A DNA stretch of 39,565 bases from Verrucomicrobiales bacterium (lineage in GTDB: Bacteria > Verrucomicrobiota > Verrucomicrobiia > Verrucomicrobiales > DEV007): assembly GCA_029210205.1 (NCBI GenBank), contig JARGOD010000020.1:20854-60418 (forward strand), written 5' to 3'. Every line of letters begins with the position of its first letter. Positions within the stretch are counted from its first letter, which is position 1. Below are positions 8,615-17,569 of this stretch, piece by piece. The notes beneath the pieces are model-generated. The model was not told the DNA's origin. It saw only the letters and a list, made by a program, of their open reading frames with translations, and did no database searches. The position numbers were made by a program, and so were the translations under genes.

Positions 8615-11431
8615 ATGATGACGTTTCGCTTCACTTTTCTAATTCTTACTTCGATAGTTTTCGCTGCTGATGCGTCGGAATTCCCTGAGCCATACAACAC
8701 GGAGTCCGGCGATCCTTCGCCGATGGCTGCGCTAGAGGCTGCAAAAACCGCGACCCTCCCGGAAGGGTTTCGTCTCGAAGTGTTTGCTTCTGAGCCTGAG
8801 GTTCAGCAACCGATTGCAATCTGTTTCGATGAACCGGGTCGCCTCTGGGTTGCGGAGTGCTACACCTACGCCGAGCGACCGCTGCGCTGGGATTTGGAAT
8901 TGAACGATCGCATCATCGTCCTCGAAGACACTAATAGCGACGGCAGCTCTGACAAACGCACCGTTTTCTGGGATGAGGGAAAACGGCTCACGAGCATTGC
9001 CTGGGATCAGGGAGGCGTCTGGGCACTTTGTGCTCCGGAGTTGCTTTACATTCCGGATGCCGATGGCGATCTCGTCCCTGATGGAGACCCGGTCGTGGTC
9101 CTCGACGGATTCGACGCCGAGCGCATCGGACACAATGTCGTGAACGGATTGAAGTGGGGACCGGATGGTTGGCTTTACGGTCGTCACGGCATTACCGCGA
9201 CCTCGCAAGTTGGGATACCGGGTACACCAGAGAGCCAGAGAACCGCTCTGAATTGTTCGATCTGGCGTTTTCATCCCGGGACGAAAAATTTCGAGGTCGT
9301 CTCGCACGGGGGAACGAATCCCTGGGGGCTTGACTGGGATCGAAACGGTCAGCTTTTCTACACGAACACCGTGATCGGTCATCTCTGGCATGCGATTCCC
9401 GGTGGCTACTTTGAGCGAATGTTCGGGGCACATCTTAATCGTCGGGCCTACGAGTTGATTCAACACACTGCTGACCACTATCATTGGGACAAAGGGAGCG
9501 AAAGGTGGAGCGACATTCGCGAGGGGATTTCGGGAAAGACATCCGACCTTGGCGGAGGTCACGCCCATATGGGATGTCTCATTTATGAAGGAGGGGTTTG
9601 GCCGAGTCAGTATCATGGGAAGCTCTTCACCTGCAATCTCCACGGGCGACGCGTCAATATGGAGCTTCTCGAGCGGGATGGGGTTGGCTATGTCGCGAGG
9701 CACGAGCCTGATTTTCTGATGATGAAAGACCCCTGGTTTCGTGGGCTCGATTTGCTGACGGGACCTGACGGTCAGGTCTGGATTAATGACTGGTCCGACA
9801 CCGGTGAATGTCACGACAACGATGGGATCCACCGCACCAGCGGCCGCATTTATCGAATTGTCTACGACGGACCTGACGCAGGTGAGCTGACAAAGCTTCG
9901 TCCTGAATGGCTCACACAACGCGCAGACTCAGGCTTCGGGCGGGAGGAGATTGAGGCGCTGTTAGGTTCGGGCGAAGAGCCGAGGGTAGCGATGGGAGTC
10001 CGTTGGCTCGCAGAGGATTTTGGAAACGAGGCGGAAACCGTGGTCCTCTTGGGAGCAATCGCCCGCGAAAAGCCAGCAGGACTCGTGAGGCTGGAGTTGG
10101 CCTCGGCATTGCAGCGACTCCCGATTGGGGAACGACTTACTCTCGCTTCAGTGCTCTCTCAGATTTCTGAAGACGAGACGGATCGACAGCAGCCGCTCAT
10201 GATCTGGTATGGTGTCTCTGAGGCGGTGCGGAAATTCCCTGAGGAAGCGGTCGAACTGGCGATTAATTCGAAGCTGTCCACTGTGACTCGTTTGATCTCA
10301 CGGTGTCTCGCGGAAGAGATTGAAACGCAGCCGACTTCTCTCGATCTTCTCCTCACGGTAACGGTCGCGAGTGACGACTCCGGCGTTCAGACGAGTGTTC
10401 TCACCGGAATCGAGCAGGCCCTTGAAGGATGGAGTCAGGCTCCGAAGCCAACGGTATGGGATGAGATCGTTGCTCTTGCCGGGAAGACTGAGGCAGCCGA
10501 ACTCAGGGCGTTGATTCGGGAACTCTCTGTTATATTCGGTGATGGGCGTGCTCGCGAGGAGTTACTCGCCATTGCCGGTGATCTTGAAGCTGACCCCGGC
10601 GCGCGACGCGCGGCTTTGAACAACCTTCTGAAGCAGCCAGATTCTGAACTCCTGCCGCTCCTCGAAAAGTGGTCGACCGATAAAGTGATCGCTCCCGAAG
10701 CGATCCGTGGACTGGCGCTTTATGAGAAAAAAGGAATTTCAAACCGTATTCTGAATTTCTGGGATCGCGACCTCATGCACCGTGATGTGGCGATCGATAC
10801 GCTGGTCTCTCGCGCTTCCTATGCTTCTGATTTGCTCGACGCGATTGAAAGGGGGCGGGTTCCTGCGCGAGCTATCTCGCCGTTTCAAGCACGTCAGATT
10901 CAGAGTCTGAACGACCCGGAGTTAAATGAGCGGCTTGCAGATCTCTGGGGTTCGCTCAATGAGACGCCGGAGGAGAAAAAGGAGGAAATTGCGATGTGGA
11001 AATCGCATCTCACTGACGAGATAATCGAGGGAGCGGATCCAGTTCGCGGAGAGATCGTCTTTGCGCAGAGCTGTGGGGCTTGTCATCAACTTTATGGAAA
11101 GGGAGGAGCTTTCGGGCCGGACTTGACTGGGAGTGATCGTCACAATTTAGACTACTTGCTGGGGAATATCATTAATCCAAACGATGTCGTGCCTATAGAT
11201 TATCAGCTTACCGTTTTCACTTTGAGAGATGGTCGCGTCGTTTCAGGCGTCATTCCTGAGGAATCGGATCGTTCCGTGAAAGTCCAGACTCCGGCGGATG
11301 TAGTCATGATTGAGGTTTCCGAGATTCAGTCACGCGAAACGATGCCAATTTCTCTGATGCCGGAGGGACTTCTCAAGACGCTGCCGGAAGCGGACGTCGG
11401 GCACCTGATCGCCTACCTGATGTCTCGATGA
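8615..11431 (+). CDS. PVC-type beta-propeller / HEAT / cytochrome c protein
   Basis: About 938 residues with a signal peptide (MMTFRFTFLILTSIVFAADA). Residues about 45-430 form the beta-propeller dehydrogenase-like domain of the 'membrane-bound dehydrogenase' family special to Planctomycetes and Verrucomicrobiota (LPEGFRLEVFASEPEVQQP, IAICFDEPGRLWVAECYTY, VNGLKWGPDGWLYGRHG). A helical, HEAT-like region follows (about 450-790). A C-terminal heme-binding domain has the c-type motif CGACH at about 820-824 and the family's GKGGAFGPDLTG. Such proteins are thought to be periplasmic oxidoreductases acting on sugars, but biochemical proof is thin. ATG 8615 is chosen over TTG 8603; ATG 8618 is also possible. 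Its stop overlaps the start of the next sulfatase in ATGA. Confidence 0.92.
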   Translation: MMTFRFTFLILTSIVFAADASEFPEPYNTESGDPSPMAALEAAKTATLPEGFRLEVFASEPEVQQPIAICFDEPGRLWVAECYTYAERPLRWDLELNDRIIVLEDTNSDGSSDKRTVFWDEGKRLTSIAWDQGGVWALCAPELLYIPDADGDLVPDGDPVVVLDGFDAERIGHNVVNGLKWGPDGWLYGRHGITATSQVGIPGTPESQRTALNCSIWRFHPGTKNFEVVSHGGTNPWGLDWDRNGQLFYTNTVIGHLWHAIPGGYFERMFGAHLNRRAYELIQHTADHYHWDKGSERWSDIREGISGKTSDLGGGHAHMGCLIYEGGVWPSQYHGKLFTCNLHGRRVNMELLERDGVGYVARHEPDFLMMKDPWFRGLDLLTGPDGQVWINDWSDTGECHDNDGIHRTSGRIYRIVYDGPDAGELTKLRPEWLTQRADSGFGREEIEALLGSGEEPRVAMGVRWLAEDFGNEAETVVLLGAIAREKPAGLVRLELASALQRLPIGERLTLASVLSQISEDETDRQQPLMIWYGVSEAVRKFPEEAVELAINSKLSTVTRLISRCLAEEIETQPTSLDLLLTVTVASDDSGVQTSVLTGIEQALEGWSQAPKPTVWDEIVALAGKTEAAELRALIRELSVIFGDGRAREELLAIAGDLEADPGARRAALNNLLKQPDSELLPLLEKWSTDKVIAPEAIRGLALYEKKGISNRILNFWDRDLMHRDVAIDTLVSRASYASDLLDAIERGRVPARAISPFQARQIQSLNDPELNERLADLWGSLNETPEEKKEEIAMWKSHLTDEIIEGADPVRGEIVFAQSCGACHQLYGKGGAFGPDLTGSDRHNLDYLLGNIINPNDVVPIDYQLTVFTLRDGRVVSGVIPEESDRSVKVQTPADVVMIEVSEIQSRETMPISLMPEGLLKTLPEADVGHLIAYLMSR

Positions 11432-12993
11432 ATCTTTCAACCCACTTCCGCATGAAAATCCTCACTTTTACTTTCATTCTCGCTCTCTCGGCAACGCTTC
11501 ATGCTCAGGATCAGGAATTACCTAACATTGTTATCATTCTTGCCGATGACATGGGTTGGGGCGATCCACAATGCTATCAGGCTGATTCCAAGATTCCGAC
11601 GCCGGCGCTTGATCGAATTGCGCGGGAAGGAATGCGTTTCACTGATGCTCACACGCCCTCTTCAGTTTGCACGCCGACCCGATACACGCTCCTGACAGGC
11701 CGCTATTGCTGGAGGACCTCACTCGAGAAAGGAGTCCTCGATGGCTTTGGTCCGCCTCTCATTGGCAAAGACGAAGATACTCTCGCGACCTTGCTGAAGC
11801 GGGCCGGCTACCGTACCGCCTGTGTCGGGAAGTGGCATTTAGGAATGCAGTGGCACAATCTCGACGGAGAGGCCGTGGGGGAGCGGGGGCCGCAGCGTTT
11901 TCGGCCCGGAGATGACATTGATTTTAAGCGGAATATCACAGGCGGCCCGAACGATGTCGGATTCGACTCCTACTTCGGGATCTCCGCTTCACTCGACATG
12001 AGTCCTTATGCTTACCTGCGTGACCGTCGCGTCGAAACGCTACCGACGGAATGGCATGAGCAAATTCCGGACACGATTTTTATGAACGGTGTCTCCGGGG
12101 TAAAGTCACCCGAATTTGATGTTCACGATGTCCTCCCGCGATTTGGTGACGAAGCGGTCGAGGTGATTTTGAGTCATCAATCAAGGAAGGAGCCGCTCTT
12201 TCTCTACCTCCCGCTCAACTCTCCGCACCTTCCGGTCTCGCCCTCGGCATCAGTAAAGGGAAAAAGTGAAGCGGGCGACTACGGCGATTTTGTCTGGGAG
12301 ACCGACGAGATCGTTGGGCGTGTCCTCGATGCGCTCGATGAGGCGGAGATGAGTGAAGACACACTTGTTCTTTTCACGAGTGACAATGGCGGTCTCTGGC
12401 ATTGGTGGGATTTTCGAGCGGACGATGACGGGGGGAAGGCTCCCACCACCCCGCGAGGTGACTATGTCAGGGCATTCAATCATCAGAGCAATGCTGATTG
12501 GCGCGGGACGAAAGCGGACATTTACGAAGGCGGGCATCGTGTCCCGTTTTTGATCCGCTGGCCTGCACGGGTTGAGGCCGGACAGGTGAGCGATGCGCTT
12601 GTTGAGTTGACCGATCTCTTTGCGACAGTGGAGGAGATCACGGGGCTGGATGGGGAGAAGACTTCGGGGATGGATAGCTTTTCGATACTGCCTATACTCA
12701 CGGGAGAGTCTGAGACCGTACGAGCGTTTTCTGTGCATCATTCGCTTTCCGGAATGTTTGCGCTACGACAGGGATCGTGGAAAATGATCGAGGGGCGCGG
12801 CTCAGGTGGCTTCACTCGTCCGCGTGCGGCGAGAGACTTTGAAGATGATACGCCAGGGCAGCTCTATGATTTGGAAAGCGATTTTCAGGAAACATCGAAT
12901 CGATGGTCAGAGGAGGCGGATCGAATTTTGAGGATGACTAATCTCCTGGACCAAATCCGGGAAACCTCGGCGCGGGAGGCGGGAGAACCGTAA
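11428..12993 (+). CDS. Secreted sulfatase (formylglycine type), coupled to the cytochrome c protein
   Basis: 521 residues. The ATG overlaps the preceding stop (ATGA), so this start is favoured; a second ATG at 11452 (MKILTFTFILAL) would give a cleaner signal peptide. The S1 sulfatase signs are NIVIILADDMGWGDPQCY, the active-site CTPTR (Cys81 from the first ATG), GKWHLGMQWH and FTSDNGGLWHWW. It is clearly a paralogue of the sulfatase at 30934-32469: both share HTPS(S/A)VCTPTRY, LTGRYCWRT, DVGFDSYFGISASL, PLTSPHLPV-like and GTKADI(Y/W)EGGHRVPF stretches. It presumably removes sulfate from a glycan in the periplasm. Translational coupling with the cytochrome c protein suggests they act on the same substrate, which is inference. 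Confidence 0.93.
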   Translation: MNLSTHFRMKILTFTFILALSATLHAQDQELPNIVIILADDMGWGDPQCYQADSKIPTPALDRIAREGMRFTDAHTPSSVCTPTRYTLLTGRYCWRTSLEKGVLDGFGPPLIGKDEDTLATLLKRAGYRTACVGKWHLGMQWHNLDGEAVGERGPQRFRPGDDIDFKRNITGGPNDVGFDSYFGISASLDMSPYAYLRDRRVETLPTEWHEQIPDTIFMNGVSGVKSPEFDVHDVLPRFGDEAVEVILSHQSRKEPLFLYLPLNSPHLPVSPSASVKGKSEAGDYGDFVWETDEIVGRVLDALDEAEMSEDTLVLFTSDNGGLWHWWDFRADDDGGKAPTTPRGDYVRAFNHQSNADWRGTKADIYEGGHRVPFLIRWPARVEAGQVSDALVELTDLFATVEEITGLDGEKTSGMDSFSILPILTGESETVRAFSVHHSLSGMFALRQGSWKMIEGRGSGGFTRPRAARDFEDDTPGQLYDLESDFQETSNRWSEEADRILRMTNLLDQIRETSAREAGEP

Positions 12994-13033
12994 TCATCGG
13001 TTACGGAGATTGACGCGAGGCCTTGGTGGGGGA

Positions 13034-14494
13034 ATGAGTGCTCTTCCGATGCCTGCTCCTTCCTTCCTCCACCACTATGCCGGTCTTCCGGATCGGTTTT
13101 TCGAATCGGTGATCCCGGCGAAAGCACCGAAACCGGAGCTGATTCGAATCAACGAATCTCTTGCCGCCGAACTGGGGCTCGATGCGGAGTGGTTGCGCTC
13201 CGACGAAGGGCTCGCAATGCTTTCCGGCAGTGGTCTTCCCGATGGGGCGAAACCGATTGCCCAGGCATACGCCGGTCATCAGTTTGGAGGGTGGGTGCCG
13301 CAACTGGGCGACGGGCGGGCGATCCTTCTCGGAGAAGTGACTCACGAGGACGGCTCACCTCGCGACATCCAGCTCAAGGGTTCGGGGCGGACTCCTTTTT
13401 CGCGGGGTGGTGATGGCAAGTCACCTCTCGGTCCTGTTCTTCGCGAATATCTCGTTAGTGAGGCAATGGCCGCGCTGGGGGTTCCAACGACGCGAGCCCT
13501 CGCCGCCGTTGCGACTGGAGAAACAGTCTATCGGGATGAAGCCCTGCCCGGAGCTGTCTTCACGCGTGTTGCCTCGAGTCATATCCGCGTTGGGACCTTT
13601 CAATTTTTCTACGCGCGCGAAGATGTCGAAGGCTTGCGGACATTGGTGGATTTCGTGATCGACCGTCACTATCCGGATTTGAAGGAGAGCGAGAATCGTG
13701 ATGAGGAATTACTCAAAGCGGTGATCCGGCGTCAGGCCTCATTGATTGCGAAATGGATGCAACTGGGATTTATCCACGGTGTCATGAACACTGACAACAT
13801 GACTGTTTCCGGCGAGACAATCGATTTCGGGCCGTGCGCGTTCATTGATGAATTTCACCCGGAAACGGTTTTCAGTTCAATTGATCGACAGGGGCGCTAT
13901 GCATGGATCAATCAGCCCGTGGCGGGAAACTGGAATCTTGCTCGCTTTGCGGAAACGCTGCTTCCGCTGTTTTCGGATGATCGGGAAGAAGCGGTCAGGA
14001 TCGCAGAGCGATGCCTTCACGAATTTGAAACAATTTTCAACGATTCTTACTTCGACGGTTTTGCTGACAAGTTAGGCTTGTCGGGAGCGGCTGAGATGAC
14101 ACGTCCGTTCATCGAAAAGACGCTTGGCCTCATGGCGGAATCCAGCGTGGATTTCACAGTGTTTTTCAATTCGCTAACGAGGTTCTGTTTCGAGGGTGTT
14201 CCGCTGGAGCTTCCGGAAAGTGAGGGCTGGAAGTCTTGGTTGGAGGAGTGGCAGAAGTGGAAAAGTGAGGACGTCGAGGTGCTCGAGCGAATGAAGTTTT
14301 CCAACCCGGTCATCATCCCGCGAAACCACCGTGTTGAAGAAGCGATTCAAGCCGGGATGAAAGGGGATTTCTCAGTCTTCAATCGACTCGTCGAAGCCTT
14401 AGCGAACCCCTACGAAGAGTGCGAGGAGTTCGCTGATCTGAAGTTGCCTCCCGCGAGCCGGGAAAAGGTGACCGCTACATTTTGCGGAACCTAA
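13034..14494 (+). CDS. selO: Protein adenylyltransferase SelO (YdiU) family
   Basis: 486 residues from ATG 13034, which follows a purine-rich GGTGGGGGA; the frame opens slightly earlier at TTG 13010. SelO is a pseudokinase-fold enzyme that transfers AMP to Ser/Thr/Tyr of proteins, linked to redox control. Visible family features are AYAGHQFGGWVPQLGDGRA, the LKGSGRTPFSRGGDGKSPLG loop, GFIHGVMNTDNMTVSG, and the metal-binding DFGP. The C-terminus ends TFCGT, where eukaryotic SelO carries selenocysteine; this one has ordinary Cys. Length matches the bacterial family. It stands alone, convergent to the next gene. Its presence beside two probable selenoproteins may be coincidence, but all three relate to thiol and selenol redox chemistry. 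Confidence 0.93.
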   Translation: MSALPMPAPSFLHHYAGLPDRFFESVIPAKAPKPELIRINESLAAELGLDAEWLRSDEGLAMLSGSGLPDGAKPIAQAYAGHQFGGWVPQLGDGRAILLGEVTHEDGSPRDIQLKGSGRTPFSRGGDGKSPLGPVLREYLVSEAMAALGVPTTRALAAVATGETVYRDEALPGAVFTRVASSHIRVGTFQFFYAREDVEGLRTLVDFVIDRHYPDLKESENRDEELLKAVIRRQASLIAKWMQLGFIHGVMNTDNMTVSGETIDFGPCAFIDEFHPETVFSSIDRQGRYAWINQPVAGNWNLARFAETLLPLFSDDREEAVRIAERCLHEFETIFNDSYFDGFADKLGLSGAAEMTRPFIEKTLGLMAESSVDFTVFFNSLTRFCFEGVPLELPESEGWKSWLEEWQKWKSEDVEVLERMKFSNPVIIPRNHRVEEAIQAGMKGDFSVFNRLVEALANPYEECEEFADLKLPPASREKVTATFCGT

Positions 14495-14496
14495 GA

Positions 14497-14550
14497 AGGT
14501 TGAAAACCTCAAGGATCGGCGATGTTTTATCGCCGGACAAGCCCTGTCCG
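14497..14550. terminator. Cluster of three hairpins in the convergent gap (possible bidirectional terminator or REP-like element)
   Basis: Three adjacent inverted repeats fill the gap between the convergent selO and membrane-protein genes: AGGTT-GAA-AACCT at 14497-14509, CGGCGAT-GTTTT-ATCGCCG at 14517-14535, and CGGACA-AGCCC-TGTCCG at 14534-14550. None is followed by a strong T-run, so a classical rho-independent terminator is uncertain. A mobile REP-like element is the other reading; it would be repeated elsewhere in the genome. Confidence 0.4.
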
Positions 14551-14561
14551 CATTGTCTCCG

Positions 14562-15437
14562 CTAAACGGGTTGGGTAATCCGTTTCACCTCACTCCTGGC
14601 GGGTTCGATTCGAAATCGATAGAGCAACAAAAGCAGTAATGGCAAAAGCCAATGTGAAGTGCGAACCATCGTTTCAAACGCCCAGGGGTTGAGCGCCCAG
14701 CCGTCGATACCGAGATCGATGTGAGCGACGACTCGTGCGGCGGCGGTAGCCGCTCCCCAAAGCACAAGATAGCAAAGAGATAACATCCGCGTCTGCCGGA
14801 AGAAAATTCCAATCGCGAAAAGGATATCGAGCCAGCCGGCGACCGCGAGAAGGATCAGGGCAGTGTCCTGACTGACTCCTAGAATCCCAATCGTCATGTT
14901 TTGATACGAGAGAGGAACAGGATGAATTCCGGCGGCGTAGCATCCATGTCCGATGAAGGTCATTGCCGCGGCGATGCTGACCAACAGGCACCAGCGCTTC
15001 ATCGCCGGATTTTTTCCACTCACAAAGAACAGCGCAATCGGTGTGATCATTTGCAAGGCATGTTCGATTGCCATCCCGAATTCATAATCTGAACTAACCC
15101 AACGGGCGAAGCTGTCGATGAGAAGTAGACCCGCGAGGGGCCAGAGAAGCCAGCGGGTCCACGGACAGCAGCTCTTTGAAATGAACCAGGGAAGAATCCC
15201 GCCGACGATCAGGAGAATACCGAAGACCATGAGGCCCTGATTGATCCATGGATCTGAAGCTAGTGCAAAATCCGTCCAAGTCAGATCGGTCGTCTTTTCG
15301 AGAAGGCTGGACCACCAGTCTTCATGCCAGACGAGACCGCGAATCGGACTATCCCATTGCCAGGTCAACCAGCCCCGCGCGACGAGAGTAACGCTCACAC
15401 AGAGCTTGAGAAGAAAGAGCCAACGTTGATAATTCAT
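14562..15437 (-). CDS. Polytopic membrane protein of unknown function
   Basis: About 291 residues from ATG 15437, with a GTG five codons upstream as alternative. I see roughly seven to eight hydrophobic segments, for example LKLCVSVTLVARGWLTW, GLMVFGILLIVGGILPWF, WLLWPLAGLLLIDSFARW and HWLLPLLLLLLYRF. Trp is unusually common. The layout recalls DoxX-like small-molecule membrane proteins, but no diagnostic motif is present and I assign no function. It lies about 28 bases after the phosphatase gene on the same strand and may be cotranscribed with it. It is convergent to selO. Confidence 0.75.
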   Translation of the reverse strand: MNYQRWLFLLKLCVSVTLVARGWLTWQWDSPIRGLVWHEDWWSSLLEKTTDLTWTDFALASDPWINQGLMVFGILLIVGGILPWFISKSCCPWTRWLLWPLAGLLLIDSFARWVSSDYEFGMAIEHALQMITPIALFFVSGKNPAMKRWCLLVSIAAAMTFIGHGCYAAGIHPVPLSYQNMTIGILGVSQDTALILLAVAGWLDILFAIGIFFRQTRMLSLCYLVLWGAATAAARVVAHIDLGIDGWALNPWAFETMVRTSHWLLPLLLLLLYRFRIEPARSEVKRITQPV

Positions 15438-15465
15438 CAGGTCAATCGCCACGGTCTGTGCTGCT

Positions 15466-16743
15466 TTAATCGGCCTGGATCGTTAGGACGGTCCCGCTTT
15501 TCGGTTCCCAAAGCGTAATCCCTTCAGGATTCTCGAACGGGGCTTCGGGCGAAACACGCTTCACTTTTGAGGGGTTCAGAATCTTAACGGTTTTCACCTC
15601 GATTTTGTCGGGCGAAACTTGAATCCAGTCGAAGCCGTTGAATGAGCCGGAGGCGATGGTCCAAGGTTTGTTATCGTCATTATCGCGGAGTGGAGCACCC
15701 CAGCAACCTTCGCCAATGTAGACGGTGGCTTTCGGGTCATTGGGCGCGGCGATGAACCCTTCGTGACCTTTTGATGAAGGTTTCAGTGCTTCGGTGCGTT
15801 TCATCACATGCGAGTCAGATTCAAGCGCGAGGTCGAGCCCGTGCTCGTAGAAATTGTCGGCCCATTGCATCGGATTCGTTCCCTCGCTTTTCTTGCTGAC
15901 GTGAGGGCGCATTGGTTTGTGATATCCGGCAACGAGGTGGGTCGTGGAGTTTGAATATTTTTCCAACTGTTCGTCCAACCACTTTTCCTGCTTTTCCCCC
16001 GCAGGGATTTCACTGTTGAGTGCAAGATAGCGGAAAAGGTCGCTACCCACAGAGAAGCTGAAATAAGCATTCTTTGGCGTGTTGAAATAGGCAGGGATGG
16101 TTTCGGGGCGTCTCTCGTGATTGCCGCGATGTGCGACGATAGGAATGAGAAATCCATCGTCCGAAGTCGTGTGCTGCCAGTCGTCGAGCCATTCGTCCCA
16201 TTCGATGGCGTCGTCTTTATTAATCATGTCGCCGGTAAAGGCCACGAAAAGGGGGCGTAACTTTTCGACCATCATGTTGGCCGCAATCCTGACATCACGA
16301 AAATTTCTCGAGTCACCTCCGGCGATGAAAGTGAAAGGCTGAGGCGTTGCGGGTGCGGTCTGGAATTGAAAGCGCGAACTGGTTCCGTGTTCATCGGAAA
16401 TTACGAGATAGTAGCGAGTATCTGGTTTCAGGTCTTCAAGTTTTGCAAAGCAGTTCGTGAAGCCGTCGTATTCCTTTACGCGGGTTGCCGCGAGCGACTC
16501 AGGGTAAGCTTCCGCGTCGCGTCCGTGATCTGTTTCGCCCCAGTGGACGGTGCCGGGATCTCCTGACTTCTGATTCCAGCCCATCGTGACGCGGTTCGCC
16601 GGGGAGGTCGTCCAGATGAGACGATATTTATCGGTCTTCGAAGCTCTTGGAGGTTCTTCCCCGTCCTTAGCCCTGAGGTCGGAAACGGGAGAGAAGGCAC
16701 CAGGAAGGATGGCCGCAATGGCCCACAATGTTAGAGTTCGCAT
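15466..16743 (-). CDS. Exported metallophosphoesterase, purple acid phosphatase-like
   Basis: 425 residues from ATG 16743 with a signal peptide (MRTLTLWAIAAILPGAFSP). The N-terminal part (about 35-130) resembles the fibronectin III-like domain of purple acid phosphatases (YRLIWTTSPANRVTMGW, LKPDTRYYLVISDEHG). The catalytic domain shows the calcineurin-type metal motifs in order: GGDSR at 142-146, TGDMINKDD at about 170-178, RGNHERR at about 206-212, GYHKPMRPH, and SDSHVMKR. It should hydrolyse phosphomonoesters in the periplasm. The natural substrate is unknown. The 5' gap to msrA is about 90 bases, so it may be read from its own promoter or with the upstream genes. Phosphate scavenging is the default inference. 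Confidence 0.9.
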   Translation of the reverse strand: MRTLTLWAIAAILPGAFSPVSDLRAKDGEEPPRASKTDKYRLIWTTSPANRVTMGWNQKSGDPGTVHWGETDHGRDAEAYPESLAATRVKEYDGFTNCFAKLEDLKPDTRYYLVISDEHGTSSRFQFQTAPATPQPFTFIAGGDSRNFRDVRIAANMMVEKLRPLFVAFTGDMINKDDAIEWDEWLDDWQHTTSDDGFLIPIVAHRGNHERRPETIPAYFNTPKNAYFSFSVGSDLFRYLALNSEIPAGEKQEKWLDEQLEKYSNSTTHLVAGYHKPMRPHVSKKSEGTNPMQWADNFYEHGLDLALESDSHVMKRTEALKPSSKGHEGFIAAPNDPKATVYIGEGCWGAPLRDNDDNKPWTIASGSFNGFDWIQVSPDKIEVKTVKILNPSKVKRVSPEAPFENPEGITLWEPKSGTVLTIQAD

Positions 16744-16833
16744 AGCCCTGTATATGCACGTCACGCGGAGATCAGTCGACGAAAATTTGACACGTTTCAC
16801 CGTGATCGTCAGGACTTGCTTTTCAGTATCTCG

Positions 16834-17559
16834 CTAGTGATCCACGACGATTTTTTCAAGAGTCGATTCCATCGCTTCTGGAAGGCCGTAATTTGGAAGC
16901 TCTTCGCGAAATTTATTCCAGTCTCGTTCCATCCCCGATCCGAGAAAGGCATTGAGGCGGGTCGCTACTGCTGAGTCTCCGAGTGACTTTTCATCGGCGT
17001 AGGTTTCCTCAAGGAAGGCGCGGAGTTCGTGGTAGCGTGTCAGGTAGTAGTTTTGATGGTAGCGTTCAGCGTAGGTAAATTCAGTGATCGCCTCGAGATG
17101 GGTCTGAATCGATTCCAGAGTGACACCGTGACGGTCCGCCTCAGCGCTAAATGATTTCTCAGCGATTTCTTTTTGCACACCAGAGCGATAAAAGAGCACG
17201 TGGCGATACTGAGTTGAAGGGTTGTTTCGAAGGCTGTGATGGCTTTCCCAGAAATAGGAAAGCACTTTTTCAAAGCTGATGAGATCCGGATCGAAGTCGA
17301 TCGAGATCACTTCGGTGTGATCTCCGATGGATTGATAAGTTGGTGCTTCAGTCTGGCCGCCACAATAACCAACTCGCGTTCTCAATACTCCTGGAAGGCT
17401 TCCGAACTCGGAATCCGGACCCCAGAATCAGCCTACGCCGAAGGTCGCGGTTTCGTAAGCTCGCTTCGAGGTCGTTTTGTCGAAAGGGAGCTGTTCAGCA
17501 GAGACGGTGCCGTCTTCGGTTGCGAGGGGTCCAACTTGTGTTCGGGAGGAATTAAACAT
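16834..17559 (-). CDS. msrA: Peptide methionine-S-sulfoxide reductase with probable catalytic selenocysteine (TGA at 17430-17428)
   Basis: 241 residues if the in-frame TGA at 17430-17428 is read as selenocysteine (residue 44). MsrA reduces methionine-S-sulfoxide in proteins. The family motif GCFWG appears as FGVG-TGA-FWGPDSEF, so the TGA replaces the nucleophilic Cys exactly. The frame then runs 197 codons without a stop and keeps family features: RVGYCGGQTEAPTY, the catalytic-acid segment GDHTEVISIDFDP, FWESHHS, TQYRHVLFY and YHQNYYL. The only Cys in the protein is 22 residues after the TGA. No signal peptide is seen, so it is cytoplasmic. ATG 17559 starts 10 bases after the esterase stop. 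A SECIS-like hairpin follows the TGA. A gene caller would split this gene in two. A sequencing error or a dead gene is the alternative. Confidence 0.88.
17397..17416 (-). promoter_or_regulatory. Candidate SECIS hairpin of msrA
   Basis: On the minus strand, downstream of the TGA at 17430-17428, the stem TTCCG/CGGAA closes a four-base loop AGTT. It is extended by GG/CC across an A-G mismatch. There are 19 nt between the TGA and the loop, and the second loop base is G. Published rules for bacterial SECIS elements ask for a G in the first two loop positions and about 16-37 nt spacing; both hold. The fold was judged by eye only. Confidence 0.65.
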
Positions 17560-17569
17560 AATGTCAGGG

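Noticed and set aside
8732..9919. Long minus-strand frame inside the cytochrome c protein gene
   Set aside because: Shadow of the real gene; no family-like motif.
13149..13358. Minus-strand frame within selO
   Set aside because: Low-complexity Arg/Pro composition and full overlap with a conserved gene.
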